Shown here: positions 1 through 9,027 of the stretch, in pieces
Layout: every line of letters starts with the position of its first letter
How positions within the stretch are numbered: position 1 is the first letter of the stretch
NCBI GenBank assembly: GCA_938021455.1
Contig: CALIGP010000050.1
Span: forward strand, 1-17,447
Length of the DNA stretch: 17,447 nucleotides
Direction: 5' to 3'
From: an uncultured Lewinella sp.
GTDB taxonomy: Bacteria; Bacteroidota; Bacteroidia; Chitinophagales; Saprospiraceae
The notes under the pieces: model-generated
The model's input: only the letters and a program-made list of their open reading frames with translations
Database searches by the model: none
Told to the model about the DNA's origin: nothing
Program-made: the position numbers and the translations under genes

Positions 1-2
1 CC

Positions 3-2558
3 GTTTCATCGAATCTCCTGAATCACCTTGAAACAATAACGGGTGGATTTAGTAATACGCCCCCTGTAATCGACCCAGAGGGCAAAGAATCTGCTGCACT
101 TGCTGAACAGTTGATTTCTGCCATGCCCGATGGCTATGACACGAGCATCAAAGAAGTAAAATATGATGATCGGGTCGACTTACCGGTCTTAATTGTAGAA
201 ACCTCTGAAGGATCGTTCGTACTAGATTTATTCCATCACGGAGATCCAAAACCTGGTCAGATTGACGATTTCCCGGACTTGTACGCACTGAAGTTGTCAG
301 GCACAACACCTCCGGTAAAAGTTGGTCTAAAGGCCGTTTACTCTGACGAACCACAAAAGGAGGTAGATTTATTTAATGAAGAATTCTCCGCACAGGAGGT
401 GGTGGGCCGGAGGTTACGCATTGCCTTCCCGACCGGACTACCTTTTGAAGGTCTTGCATTGACTCGCCCCCAAGACATTCAGGTATTTACGCCAGCTTGC
501 TCTGTGCAGCGAGTATTGGGAGACCCGCTGCTTGATCAGGAATTAACCATCGACCCCAGTAAGACTTTCACTGTATCTGGCGATGAGGTAAGCATTGAAG
601 ACGACGGACTAGTCATCAATGGAGTCGTACAAAAAGGGAAGGCTGACGTTGCCTTAATTGACCGGGTAGTCAGGCTGGAGATAAAGTCAAATGGCTTAGC
701 CTATCCAAAAGTCATCACATCCGTATACGCTTATGATGCTACGGACCAAGCTGTTGTAGGTATTCTCCCTGGAGATTTCAAAGTGTTTGAAGACGGTACT
801 CCAGTGGGCGCGCTATTGGCTTCCAACCGTCAACGCCCCAGGGTCCTTCTTTTACTCGACTCCACCACGAGTGTGCCCCAGAAATATCGCTCGGGCGCTG
901 GCCGGCAGCAGTTTCTGGAAAGTATCGGAGAGTATGTCCGCAAAGACTTCCCCCAAGCGGAGATTATGGAAGTAAAAACCAGTGATAAGTACTGGGCCGC
1001 TTTGGCGGATGTAGCCAACCGTTCATTGGATCTTATCGTCTGCTTTTCGGATGGTAAACTAACGGATAATCACCAACCAGAACTCGATGGTGCATTGGCT
1101 CATTTACCACCGGTGGTGTTTGTTTATACCGATAAGGAGGTACACCCGGACCTAAGTCCCCTTGCCGAGTACATAAAAATTACGCCCGTTCAGGTGGATG
1201 ATCTCGTCGGGATGGAAGCTGCCGTTACCTCTGCCGTAAGGCCTTCGGTAATTCCTTCCTATGAGCTCCGTCATTCCGGACGACCAACCGACCTAGAAGA
1301 AGTCACCGTATCGGTACAACTCCCAAATGGAAAGAAAGCTACCACTACCTATATTCCCGGTAAAGAAGTGCTACCTCTCCGTCAATTAGCAGGGCTGTAT
1401 CTCGACCTAAGCTATGCCCGCACTACGGATAGATTCGTTCTAGGAGGTTATGACAAGCGCATTCATGAGCAAGTGACACGGGAACATTTAAAGGAAGCTT
1501 TTGCGGCACTCTTTGCCGACACCGTCATCACGCTGGAGGGTGGTGCACCGTTTACAGCAGTAGTTCTGGATGATATTCTGACCGGAAAACTTTCGACCGA
1601 ACGTGCTCTTGAGGTCTGTAATGATGGAGACTCAACGATGGAGGAAGTCCAACAAGTAATCGCCGAGATGAAGATGCTTTCGGGCGTACCGGCTACGGTC
1701 TTATCCCCATTACCGAATGCCGTTAGTCCGTTGCACCGCAGCTACCCGAATGGGATAAGGGCGTGTGTGGAGCAAGTTCGACCAGATTTTGAAACAGGTG
1801 ATGGGCGCTCAAGGGTTAGTATTCTGCGCTTGGCGGATTTTAAAACGATTGCCCAGGCATCGGAAAATGCTTTCCGGATCACGGCGGAAAATACTAGTCG
1901 ATTGGCGGTTGCGGAAGCAGCAATGTTCCCCACTAGTACCTATGGAGAGCTTAAAGGGCAAAAACTGATCCTGCAAAGTGACATTTACCGTGCGGAAGGT
2001 AAGGCCGACGCCCCGGAGCTCAAACAAAGATTGCTGAAAGCACGAAAGATGATGAATCAATATCGTGCGAACTCTTACCATACGTTTATTGGCATCGACA
2101 GTCCTAAGCTTGCATTCTATTCAGTGGATAAGAATACCGGATCAGTACTGGCAGTACTGCCAGATCTTACGGGGGGAGGTACTAGAGACATAAAAGAATT
2201 TTTGGCCAATTTTGACCAAGCGGTTAGCGTGATAAACGCCATGATTGGCGCCCTTGGGGCAGCTGGCGGAATTGGTGGAATTGGCGGAGCTTCTCTCGGG
2301 CTGGTTTGTGTCCACGGGCAATTACTCGCCAGGTTGTACGGGGCTGCCTCGTTGGCCCTTGCCAAAATGGACTCCAGCAGCTTGAACGATGACATAAAGA
2401 TTGCTATCGTTCAGGCAGTGTGCAATGCGGTCCGTGGATTAGCCTACGGGTACTTTGCGCCAAATTTTGCACTTTTTGAAGCCATTGTAGGAGGAATGGG
2501 TGGTGATTTGGGTACTAACGAATGTAATCGTTTACAGAAGCCTAGTTTTGAGCAGTAG
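3..2558 (+). CDS. VWA-domain protein of unknown function, 5' end outside window
   Basis: The frame is open from the left edge without a stop, so this is the C-terminal part of a longer protein; the TTG at 111 is only the first start-like codon. In order I see: an unassigned N-terminal region; a beta-rich stretch ending in DFKVFEDG (nt 723-797), the kind of segment that often precedes VWA domains in extracytoplasmic proteins; a VWA-like domain with strand VLLLLD and a metal-site motif DSTTS (from nt 858), then CFSDG near nt 1041, matching the later acidic motif of VWA folds. A long mixed region follows. Near the C-terminus is a Gly/Ala-rich hydrophobic segment (about nt 2220-2360, repeats of GGIGG) and further small-residue helices. 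The metal site has Thr where the usual DxSxS has Ser. There is no T9SS sorting domain at the C-terminus. The VWA call is fairly safe; ligand and function are unknown. Confidence 0.75.
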   Translation, partial: VSSNLLNHLETITGGFSNTPPVIDPEGKESAALAEQLISAMPDGYDTSIKEVKYDDRVDLPVLIVETSEGSFVLDLFHHGDPKPGQIDDFPDLYALKLSGTTPPVKVGLKAVYSDEPQKEVDLFNEEFSAQEVVGRRLRIAFPTGLPFEGLALTRPQDIQVFTPACSVQRVLGDPLLDQELTIDPSKTFTVSGDEVSIEDDGLVINGVVQKGKADVALIDRVVRLEIKSNGLAYPKVITSVYAYDATDQAVVGILPGDFKVFEDGTPVGALLASNRQRPRVLLLLDSTTSVPQKYRSGAGRQQFLESIGEYVRKDFPQAEIMEVKTSDKYWAALADVANRSLDLIVCFSDGKLTDNHQPELDGALAHLPPVVFVYTDKEVHPDLSPLAEYIKITPVQVDDLVGMEAAVTSAVRPSVIPSYELRHSGRPTDLEEVTVSVQLPNGKKATTTYIPGKEVLPLRQLAGLYLDLSYARTTDRFVLGGYDKRIHEQVTREHLKEAFAALFADTVITLEGGAPFTAVVLDDILTGKLSTERALEVCNDGDSTMEEVQQVIAEMKMLSGVPATVLSPLPNAVSPLHRSYPNGIRACVEQVRPDFETGDGRSRVSILRLADFKTIAQASENAFRITAENTSRLAVAEAAMFPTSTYGELKGQKLILQSDIYRAEGKADAPELKQRLLKARKMMNQYRANSYHTFIGIDSPKLAFYSVDKNTGSVLAVLPDLTGGGTRDIKEFLANFDQAVSVINAMIGALGAAGGIGGIGGASLGLVCVHGQLLARLYGAASLALAKMDSSSLNDDIKIAIVQAVCNAVRGLAYGYFAPNFALFEAIVGGMGGDLGTNECNRLQKPSFEQ

Positions 2559-2661
2559 CCCATTGCTCCAAAAAACCGTTCTTTGCACCCGCGCTCCGTC
2601 GCCCTGCTCCAACACCTCCAAAGTGAGGTAGCCCAACGAACCAAAGAACCAACAGACCAAT

Positions 2662-3384
2662 ATGCTCCCTCCCACCACTACCCCACCCTTCACCTTTCAG
2701 GAAGGTTGCCTCTTGCTCGTTGACAAGCCGAAGGGCTGGACGAGTTTCGATGTCGTCAATAAAGTGCGCTGGGCGATCCGTAAGCATCTGGGCGTAAAGA
2801 AAATTAAGGTCGGCCACGCCGGTACACTCGACCCGATGGCCACCGGCATGCTCAACATCTGTACGGGTAAGTGGACCAAGCGCCTGCAGGAGCTGCAGGG
2901 TATGGACAAGACCTACACCGGCACCATCACCCTGGGTGCCACCACGGCTAGCTACGACGCGGAGGAGCCCATTAACGCTACTTTCCCGACCGATCACATC
3001 ACCGAAGAAATGATCCAGGCTGCGGCAGCATCTTTGACCGGTCCCCTGGAGCAACTGCCGCCCATTTTCTCGGCCATCAAGGTGGACGGGCAGCCCCTTT
3101 ACAAAAAAGCCCGCCGTGGTGAAATGGTGGAGGTAAAAGCCCGTCCCGTCACCGTCCACGAGTTTCGCATTACTCGCATTGAGTTGCCGGAGGTAGACTT
3201 CGTGATCAGCTGCTCCAAAGGCACCTACATCCGTTCTCTGGCCTACGATATGGGTAAGGCGCTCGACTCTGGTGGCTATCTGACCGCGCTGCGACGGACG
3301 ACGGTGGGGCCGTTTGAAGAGCAGGGCATGTGGAATCTGGAGGCCTTACTGGAGAAAATCCCCCCCAAGGCCGTTGAGGAATAA
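2662..3384 (+). CDS. truB: tRNA pseudouridine(55) synthase TruB
   Basis: TruB converts U55 in the T-loop of tRNAs to pseudouridine in the cytoplasm. The 240-residue product has the family hallmarks in order: LLVDKPKGWTSFDVV (about residues 17-32), the catalytic motif GHAGTLDPMATG with nucleophile Asp57, KTYTGTITLGATTASYDAE, LPPIFSAIKVDGQPLYKKAR, and SKGTYIRSLAYDMG. The length fits short bacterial TruB proteins that lack a C-terminal PUA domain. The ATG at 2662 has no clear Shine-Dalgarno sequence, as is usual in this phylum. It lies 103 bp after the VWA gene on the same strand, with no obvious terminator between them, so read-through is possible. It ends 3 bp before the stop of the convergent helical-protein gene. 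Confidence 0.96.
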   Translation: MLPPTTTPPFTFQEGCLLLVDKPKGWTSFDVVNKVRWAIRKHLGVKKIKVGHAGTLDPMATGMLNICTGKWTKRLQELQGMDKTYTGTITLGATTASYDAEEPINATFPTDHITEEMIQAAAASLTGPLEQLPPIFSAIKVDGQPLYKKARRGEMVEVKARPVTVHEFRITRIELPEVDFVISCSKGTYIRSLAYDMGKALDSGGYLTALRRTTVGPFEEQGMWNLEALLEKIPPKAVEE

Positions 3385-3387
3385 GAG

Positions 3388-4866
3388 CTATACGGCCTCC
3401 CACAACCTAAGGTCCAGATAATTAAATACACGTCGTTCGCCAGGCTCCTGTGCAAGTTTACTTAGCTCAGCACTGAAAGCCAACAGTAGTTCTCTTCGCT
3501 CACTTCTATTGGGCACTTTCATTAATTTCCCCAGCAAGCGGAACAAGGCTTTTTCCGTAGCATAAATAGCCCGCCTTGATTTCAGGTATTTGGGCGTGGA
3601 CAATAAGAGAGACCCCAGTAAAGACTCGTTTCCTAGCTCGAAGTGGATCAACAAATTCAGTACTCGAGCGAAGTAGTAAATTTCCTTTACCACGTCTTCC
3701 TTAGTATCGTTAAGGATAAAGTTATTCCACTTCAGGGCCTCTTCGCACTGTTTGTTTAAGAATAGCAAGTAAGCCAGCAGATAGTAAAAGGTAATACGAT
3801 GGTGCTTCTCAATTTTGTCTCCGAATCGCAGAAGTCCTGCTTCAATTTCCGGAATCCACTCCAGCACTTTTCCGTAGTCTTTTTGGCTCAAGCTCCAGTT
3901 GATGAGCAGCAGATAGCGCTGACGGAAAACGCGAGACTCCATGTTCTTCATCGATTTGAACTCGGGTCGCTTCAGGGTCATCTCCAGTCGATGAATGCCT
4001 TGCTCTAATACATCGTATTCCTTAATGATCAGGCTATCGATCAACATATTATTTAGGGTGGCCAGGTAATTTTCCGTGTAAAGGCTTAAGAATTGAGGGT
4101 TCGCCTCCAGCAAATCCAGGAATTGACTATTTACCTCGTAGGCCTTTTTTACCTGCCCGTGCATAAACTGAAAAGTGGCGTTGGCCTGATAGAAATAGAG
4201 TTTACTTCGAAAGTTAGTCGCCAGCTCCAGGTTGACGAACCTGGCGGATTGTGACAACTCCACCAGGTGTTGCTGCTGCTCTTCGTTCTGGCTCTTCTGA
4301 AACCTCATTTGAAAACGGGCCACCCGCTGAGCGAGATACCAGTATTCATTGATGTTGGTTAGCTGCGATAAGGCATTTGTTTCCAGTTCGAAGAGTTGCT
4401 GCAGGTCATCCCCCCTTAACTTCGCCTTCTTCTGCTTACTGCTGAGTTTTTTCTGTAATCCGCAGAGCATGATTTGCAGTTCGAACAGCTCGTACTTTAC
4501 GGCTAACTTTTGTCCTTTTGCCAGTTCCTTAAAAGCTGCGGGAAACAAGCCTTTTTTCATCAATACCTTGGCAGCGTCTAGCTTGTCATGGACCTGATCT
4601 TCAATTGTTTTCTGCCCAAATTGAGCCAACAATCGCAGTAATAGCGCATAGAGGTATTGCTTATTTACCGCCAGGTACTTTAGAAAGTTAGCGCCTTCGT
4701 TGTCTTTGATCAGCTTGGCCTCATCATATGTTTTCTGCGCAAGCAGTGCCTCTAGTAACTCCAAGTAATCTTTACTCCTTCCACCCGCCTGCAGCTTGAT
4801 GTAGCGTTTTTCTGACTTTGTCAGCGTTAAGACCAAGTCATGCAAAAACGTTGATGGTATTTTCAT
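3388..4866 (-). CDS. conserved all-helical (TPR-like) protein of unknown function
   Basis: I prefer the ATG at 4866 (492 aa, beginning MKIPSTFLHDL) over the upstream ATG at 4932. A TAnnTTTG promoter element lies between them at 4898-4905, so the upstream ATG would not be transcribed from it, and the extra 22 residues look unlike a domain. The protein is rich in Leu, Lys, Glu and Gln and is predicted by eye to be almost entirely alpha-helical, with hairpin repeats of TPR size (for example around LFPAAFKELAKGQKLAVKYE and QCEEALKWNNFILND). There is no signal peptide or membrane segment, so it is probably cytoplasmic. The N-terminal pattern LTKSEKRYIKL recalls uncharacterised helical proteins widespread in Bacteroidota; that is memory, not a search. 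Function is unknown; a scaffold role would be a guess. Confidence 0.85.
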   Translation of the reverse strand: MKIPSTFLHDLVLTLTKSEKRYIKLQAGGRSKDYLELLEALLAQKTYDEAKLIKDNEGANFLKYLAVNKQYLYALLLRLLAQFGQKTIEDQVHDKLDAAKVLMKKGLFPAAFKELAKGQKLAVKYELFELQIMLCGLQKKLSSKQKKAKLRGDDLQQLFELETNALSQLTNINEYWYLAQRVARFQMRFQKSQNEEQQQHLVELSQSARFVNLELATNFRSKLYFYQANATFQFMHGQVKKAYEVNSQFLDLLEANPQFLSLYTENYLATLNNMLIDSLIIKEYDVLEQGIHRLEMTLKRPEFKSMKNMESRVFRQRYLLLINWSLSQKDYGKVLEWIPEIEAGLLRFGDKIEKHHRITFYYLLAYLLFLNKQCEEALKWNNFILNDTKEDVVKEIYYFARVLNLLIHFELGNESLLGSLLLSTPKYLKSRRAIYATEKALFRLLGKLMKVPNRSERRELLLAFSAELSKLAQEPGERRVFNYLDLRLWEAV

Positions 4867-4897
4867 TGGCCCTAATTGAATACTTACTTTCCTTAAC

Positions 4898-4905
4898 CAA
4901 AGATA
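4898..4905 (-). promoter_or_regulatory. putative Bacteroidota-type -7 promoter element
   Basis: The minus strand reads TATCTTTG, an exact match to the phylum's TAnnTTTG -7 element, 31 bp upstream of the ATG at 4866. A TTG that could serve as the -33 element lies 24 bp further upstream, longer than the usual spacing of roughly 19-21, so only the -7 part is convincing. It supports 4866 rather than 4932 as the start of the helical-protein gene. Confidence 0.45.
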
Positions 4906-4971
4906 AGTATACAGATGGCCTAAACGCCACAAAATACAATTTAGAAACCTTATTTAAGACCGTATCTCTAC

Positions 4972-5002
4972 TTGTCGACCTATGAATGTGAACTTAAATT
5001 TG
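4972..5002 (+). promoter_or_regulatory. putative Bacteroidota-type promoter (-33 TTG, -7 TAAATTTG)
   Basis: TTG at 4972-4974 and TAAATTTG at 4995-5002 are separated by 20 bp, matching the sigma-factor consensus of this phylum (TTTG/TTG, about 19-21 bp, TAnnTTTG). Transcription would start near 5008, leaving a leader of about 65 nt before the ATG at 5075. The ATG at 4982 lies inside the promoter and is therefore unlikely to be the start. Confidence 0.6.
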
Positions 5003-5074
5003 AGCATAATTAAGGGATGCCGTGATAATAACTGCCCAACGACATCCCTAAATATTCGCCATCAATTGACTACC

Positions 5075-7198
5075 ATGACGTTATCGAAATTCTCCTTTCT
5101 TCTCCTGCTTACTCTTTTATTCCAAGGCTTCCTTCCTGCGCAGGAGTGGACTTCTTATCAAAGCCCGAACCAGGTAAATGACCTTGTGGACACTGGCGCC
5201 GAGCTATTACTTGCCACCGATAACGGATTGGTCGTAATTGATAAAACTACCTTAGAACACACCATCTTAACTAAGGATAATTCCAACCTAAGCAACAACC
5301 ACATTCAGTCCATAACGAGAGGGCAAAATGGTAGTGTCTGGATTGGAACCTACGATATTATTTTATTTGAATTTGATGGGTCGGATTTTCAGAACTCCAC
5401 CTCGCCTGACGCTTCGGTCGTTCTACCGAATACGGACATGTATGACCTTAAGATAGCCCCAAATGGCGATTTATGGGTCGGGACGACCAAGGGCCTATTC
5501 CATAGAGAAGGCGAAACCTGGTCGCGCTACGCGGAGGAAGAATTCGGACCTAACTACTTTGAAACCTGGGATGTCGAGATAATGGAAAATGGAGATGTTT
5601 TCGCAGCGGGAGTAGAATTACATCAACGCGTCAATGACGAATGGGTCAGCATCACGGAGGGATCGGAATGGGTTGGTTATCTCGGTGCAGACTTATTCAC
5701 CAGCAGTACGGGTGATCTTTATGTTGCTGGAGACCTGGACCAAATTGGTCGATACGACGGACAAAACTGGCAGGAATACGACATTGATTTCAACGGCTCT
5801 GAGGTCATTCAATTTACGGAAGACACCGACAACAACGTCTATTTTTCCACCAGAAGAAACGGAATCTTTAAGCTGGAAGATAGCACCTGGGTGCAGCAAG
5901 AAGGCCAGCAGGCGAGCAACTTCAACAACCAAATCGACTTCTTTTACATTGACGGTCAAAACCGTCGGTGGATGAACAGAAATATCCGTTTATCTGTCAA
6001 CAACAACGGAAATATTCGGTCTACTTTAATCGCAGACCACACCTTGACCAGCAATAGAATCAGTAATCTTCACAAAGGAGAAAATGGAAAGATGTACTTC
6101 ATTCTGGACTCATCAGAAGAATTTTCCATGTTAGACGAGGATGGCAACTGGAGCTTTTTACCCAAACCGGCATCGGTTTTACCATTCGAACGCATGAATG
6201 ACTTCTTCGTCATTGATGACAATGACATCTGGTTAGCCTCTCTGCGCGGGCTCTATCACTACGACGGCACCGAATGGATGCTTACCAGCCTGGAAGGCTG
6301 TAGAAGACTTCAGCAAGACAGTCAAGGAAGATTATACGCCCAGGCCGATGATAGAATTTACATCGTGGATAATGGCGTGATTAGCGAATTAAATACCGAC
6401 AACTCCTCTCTCACCTCACTTCCACTATCAAGTATGAGCATCGATGCAGAAGATAACCTTTGGACGGCCTCCGGATCGTTTGACGGCGGCAACGTCATCC
6501 AAAAAGTAACGCCCGCTGGAGAGTGGACTACATTCTCGACGGCTGATCACCCAGCGATCAATCGCCCAACCGGTGAGTTCGCTTTTGATAATAACGGCAA
6601 TGTATGGATTGTTAACGCACCTTTCGGAGCGCTTAAATTTGATGGCACCACCTGGACTGACCCCGTAAGAGAAACAGAGAATGGAGTACTTACTACCAGA
6701 GGCTTTGATGCCGTAAAAAGTGACGCGGAAGGGAAGTTATACTTCGCCCACGCGTACGGCATTTCAACCTTATTTAACGGAGAATGGGAAAACTTCGTCA
6801 ATGAAGAGGTTATCACCAACAACTCCACAAGTACCAACATTGAGTTCGACGATGAAGGCACTCTTTGGTGGGCAAACGGACGAACCGGCGTGTTTTCTTT
6901 TATGCCGGAACCGATCACCTCCAGTTCTTCCCCTATTGAACTAGTGGCTGATTTTAGGGTCTTCCCTAATCCAGCTCTGACGCATACAACCGTTGATTTC
7001 ACTACCAGACAGAATGCGAACGTAATCGTAGCCATTTATAACCAACTGGGGCAGTTAGCTTCCACTACTAATCTGGGGCAATTCTCCAAAGGGGCTTACC
7101 AACAAGAAATCAACCTGGATCGCTTGCCTGCGGGCTTTTACACGATACAGCTCAGAGCTAACAATAGTGTTACTGCCAGAAAACTAATTATAGACTAA
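5075..7198 (+). CDS. secreted beta-propeller protein with type IX secretion sorting domain
   Basis: The 707-residue product starts with a signal peptide (MTLSK, a Leu/Phe-rich core, end near PAQ at about residue 23). The signal peptide and the promoter at 4972-5002 both favour ATG 5075 over the in-frame ATG 4982. The body is made of repeated blades of the two-component-regulator propeller kind, with motifs such as VWIGTYD, LWVGTTKGLF, IWLASLRGLYHYDGTEW, LWTASG and LWWANGRTGVF. The last 80 or so residues are a typical T9SS type A sorting domain: VFPNPA, a middle IYNQLGQ, then LPAGFYTIQL and a terminal basic/hydrophobic RKLIID. It should therefore be exported by Sec, cross the outer membrane by T9SS and be attached to the surface or released. 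Propellers of this type usually sit in the sensor part of hybrid histidine kinases; here there is no kinase or membrane segment. The ligand is unknown. Confidence 0.9.
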   Translation: MTLSKFSFLLLLTLLFQGFLPAQEWTSYQSPNQVNDLVDTGAELLLATDNGLVVIDKTTLEHTILTKDNSNLSNNHIQSITRGQNGSVWIGTYDIILFEFDGSDFQNSTSPDASVVLPNTDMYDLKIAPNGDLWVGTTKGLFHREGETWSRYAEEEFGPNYFETWDVEIMENGDVFAAGVELHQRVNDEWVSITEGSEWVGYLGADLFTSSTGDLYVAGDLDQIGRYDGQNWQEYDIDFNGSEVIQFTEDTDNNVYFSTRRNGIFKLEDSTWVQQEGQQASNFNNQIDFFYIDGQNRRWMNRNIRLSVNNNGNIRSTLIADHTLTSNRISNLHKGENGKMYFILDSSEEFSMLDEDGNWSFLPKPASVLPFERMNDFFVIDDNDIWLASLRGLYHYDGTEWMLTSLEGCRRLQQDSQGRLYAQADDRIYIVDNGVISELNTDNSSLTSLPLSSMSIDAEDNLWTASGSFDGGNVIQKVTPAGEWTTFSTADHPAINRPTGEFAFDNNGNVWIVNAPFGALKFDGTTWTDPVRETENGVLTTRGFDAVKSDAEGKLYFAHAYGISTLFNGEWENFVNEEVITNNSTSTNIEFDDEGTLWWANGRTGVFSFMPEPITSSSSPIELVADFRVFPNPALTHTTVDFTTRQNANVIVAIYNQLGQLASTTNLGQFSKGAYQQEINLDRLPAGFYTIQLRANNSVTARKLIID

Positions 7199-7259
7199 TT
7201 TTTCGGACTTACCGAACTGGTATTTAGAACCTTTTAGATTAACACTTAAACGATGCCTC

Positions 7260-7287
7260 ACCCCACTCAATATGGGGTGGGGTTTTT
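7260..7287 (+). terminator. rho-independent terminator after the T9SS propeller gene
   Basis: ACCCCAC (7260-7266) pairs with GTGGGGT (7277-7283) around a 10-nt loop and is followed directly by a run of T (7283-7287). It lies about 60 bp after the stop at 7198. The minus-strand side has no T run, so it acts mainly in the + direction and only weakly, if at all, for the convergent glpK. Confidence 0.75.
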
Positions 7288-7314
7288 GGTTAAGAACGGC
7301 ATTGTAAACAGTGC

Positions 7315-8805
7315 CTACTCCTCCACCCAATCCATACTCCGCTTAACCGCCTTCTGCCAGCCCCGGTAGAGTTTTGATCGCTTGTCTTCTTCCATTTCAG
7401 CGGCGAAACGTTTGTCCAGCTGCCACGTCTTTTGCAAGTCGTCTTTGGTCCAGAAGCCGACGGCCAGGCCAGCGAACATGGCCGCGCCCAGCGCGGTCGT
7501 CTCTACTACCTGAGGGCGCTCTACGTTAGTTCCAAGGATATCCGACTGGAATTGCATCAGGAAGTTGTTATTGGAAGCACCTCCGTCCACGCGGAGGGTG
7601 CTGAGGTCTTTGCCCGAGTCTTTTTGCATCGCATCGAGTACATCCCGAACCTGGTAGGCTAAAGACTGCAGCGTAGCGCGGACAATATGCGCTTTGTTTG
7701 TCCCCCGCGTAAGGCCGAAGATGGCGCCCCGAGCATACATATCCCAGTAAGGTGCACCTAGGCCCGCAAAGGCAGGTACAACGTATACCCCATCGGAGTC
7801 CTTCACCTTTCGGGCGTAGAACTCGGAGTCGGGTGCTTCATCGATAATCTTGAGCCCATCCCGGAGCCACTGGATGGCAGCACCAGCGATGAAGACGGAG
7901 CCTTCCAGGGCGTACTCCATTACGCCATCGACTTCCCAGGCGACGGTTGTGAGCAGACCGTTTTCGGAGGCGACGGCCTCGGTGCCCGTATTCATTAGCA
8001 TAAAGCAGCCCGTGCCGTAGGTGTTCTTAGCCTGACCGGGCAAGAAACACGCCTGGCCGAAGAGGGCACAGTGCTGGTCCCCAGCCATACCGGCAATGGG
8101 GATCTGACTGGAGAAGAGACCTTCTTCCGTCTTGCCGTACACCTCGCTACTACCCTTCACTTCGGGTAGCATACTAGCAGGAACGTCGAGCTCTTTCATC
8201 AGCTTCTCATCCCAGCGGCGGTTCTTGATATCGAAGAGCATTGTCCGGCCGGCATTAGTGACATCGGTGACGTGCACAGCGCCGCCGGTCAGCTTATAAA
8301 CCAGCCAGCTGTCCATGGTTCCGAAGGCTAGTTCACCAGCTTCGGCGCGGGCCCGGGCGCCGTCTACATTGTTGAGTATCCAGTTGATCTTAGTGCCTGA
8401 GAAATAGGCGTCAACGACTAAGCCAGTGGTATCCTTCACGTGCTGCTCAAGGCCACGGGCCTTGAGCTCATCACAGAAAGCGGCGGTACGCCGGTCTTGC
8501 CAGACGATGGCGTTATGGATCGGCTCTCCCGTTTTCCGGTCCCATACCAACGTGGTTTCCCGCTGGTTGGTGATACCGATGGCGGCAACGTCAGTGGCTT
8601 TGATTTTTGCCTTCACCAATACTTCTTGGGTTACGGCAAACTGTGTACTCCATATCTCGTTTGCGTCGTGCTCTACCCAGGCAGACTGGGGAAAGATCTG
8701 CGTAAATTCTTTTTGGGCCGTTGCGACGATGTCTCCACCGTGGTTAAACACAATGGCGCGGCAGGAAGTGGTTCCCTGGTCGAGGGCGAGGATGTACTTG
8801 GGCAT
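7315..8805 (-). CDS. glpK: glycerol kinase
   Basis: GlpK phosphorylates glycerol with ATP to sn-glycerol 3-phosphate, feeding glycolysis and phospholipid synthesis. The 496-residue product is the normal family length and has all main motifs: the phosphate-binding LALDQGTTSCRA at the N-terminus (residues 6-17), NQRETT with substrate residues Arg82 and Glu83, Tyr134, GMAGDQHCALFGQ with catalytic-base Asp243, the FGGY signature region EGSVFIAGAAIQWLRDGL (301-318), and the C-terminal GGASNNNFLMQFQSD adenine-site region. The start at 8805 places the first strand correctly. No glpF or glpD is next to it in this window, and I saw no TAnnTTTG box in the 222 bp upstream that it shares with a divergent lipoprotein gene. 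Confidence 0.97.
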   Translation of the reverse strand: MPKYILALDQGTTSCRAIVFNHGGDIVATAQKEFTQIFPQSAWVEHDANEIWSTQFAVTQEVLVKAKIKATDVAAIGITNQRETTLVWDRKTGEPIHNAIVWQDRRTAAFCDELKARGLEQHVKDTTGLVVDAYFSGTKINWILNNVDGARARAEAGELAFGTMDSWLVYKLTGGAVHVTDVTNAGRTMLFDIKNRRWDEKLMKELDVPASMLPEVKGSSEVYGKTEEGLFSSQIPIAGMAGDQHCALFGQACFLPGQAKNTYGTGCFMLMNTGTEAVASENGLLTTVAWEVDGVMEYALEGSVFIAGAAIQWLRDGLKIIDEAPDSEFYARKVKDSDGVYVVPAFAGLGAPYWDMYARGAIFGLTRGTNKAHIVRATLQSLAYQVRDVLDAMQKDSGKDLSTLRVDGGASNNNFLMQFQSDILGTNVERPQVVETTALGAAMFAGLAVGFWTKDDLQKTWQLDKRFAAEMEEDKRSKLYRGWQKAVKRSMDWVEE

Positions 8806-9027
8806 GGATCGATAATTTCAGATTGCAAGTTTAACGAAAGCTGGTGAGATTCCTATCCTACTTACCGCTTTAATGTGTACTCCCTGACATCGTGCGGGTC
8901 TTTAACTAATCTTAGACAATAGGTGACTACTTGAATCGGTTAATTAGCCCACCAACCCTGCCCGTTATGGGCCGGCTTTAGATTCTTGGATTGCATCCCA
9001 TTCCCTTTTTTAACCAAACCAACCAAT

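Noticed and set aside
2542..3159. Minus-strand open frame of 205 codons opposite truB
   Set aside because: It lies antisense to a complete truB with intact catalytic motifs; its translation has no recognisable domain and is explained by codon bias of the real gene.
6547..7035. Minus-strand open frame of 162 codons inside the propeller gene
   Set aside because: It is opposite the propeller and sorting domain, which are clearly coding on the plus strand; no domain is seen in the antisense product.
8426..8847. Two plus-strand open frames of about 130 codons at the 5' end of glpK
   Set aside because: Both are antisense to a fully conserved glpK coding region and look like shadow frames.
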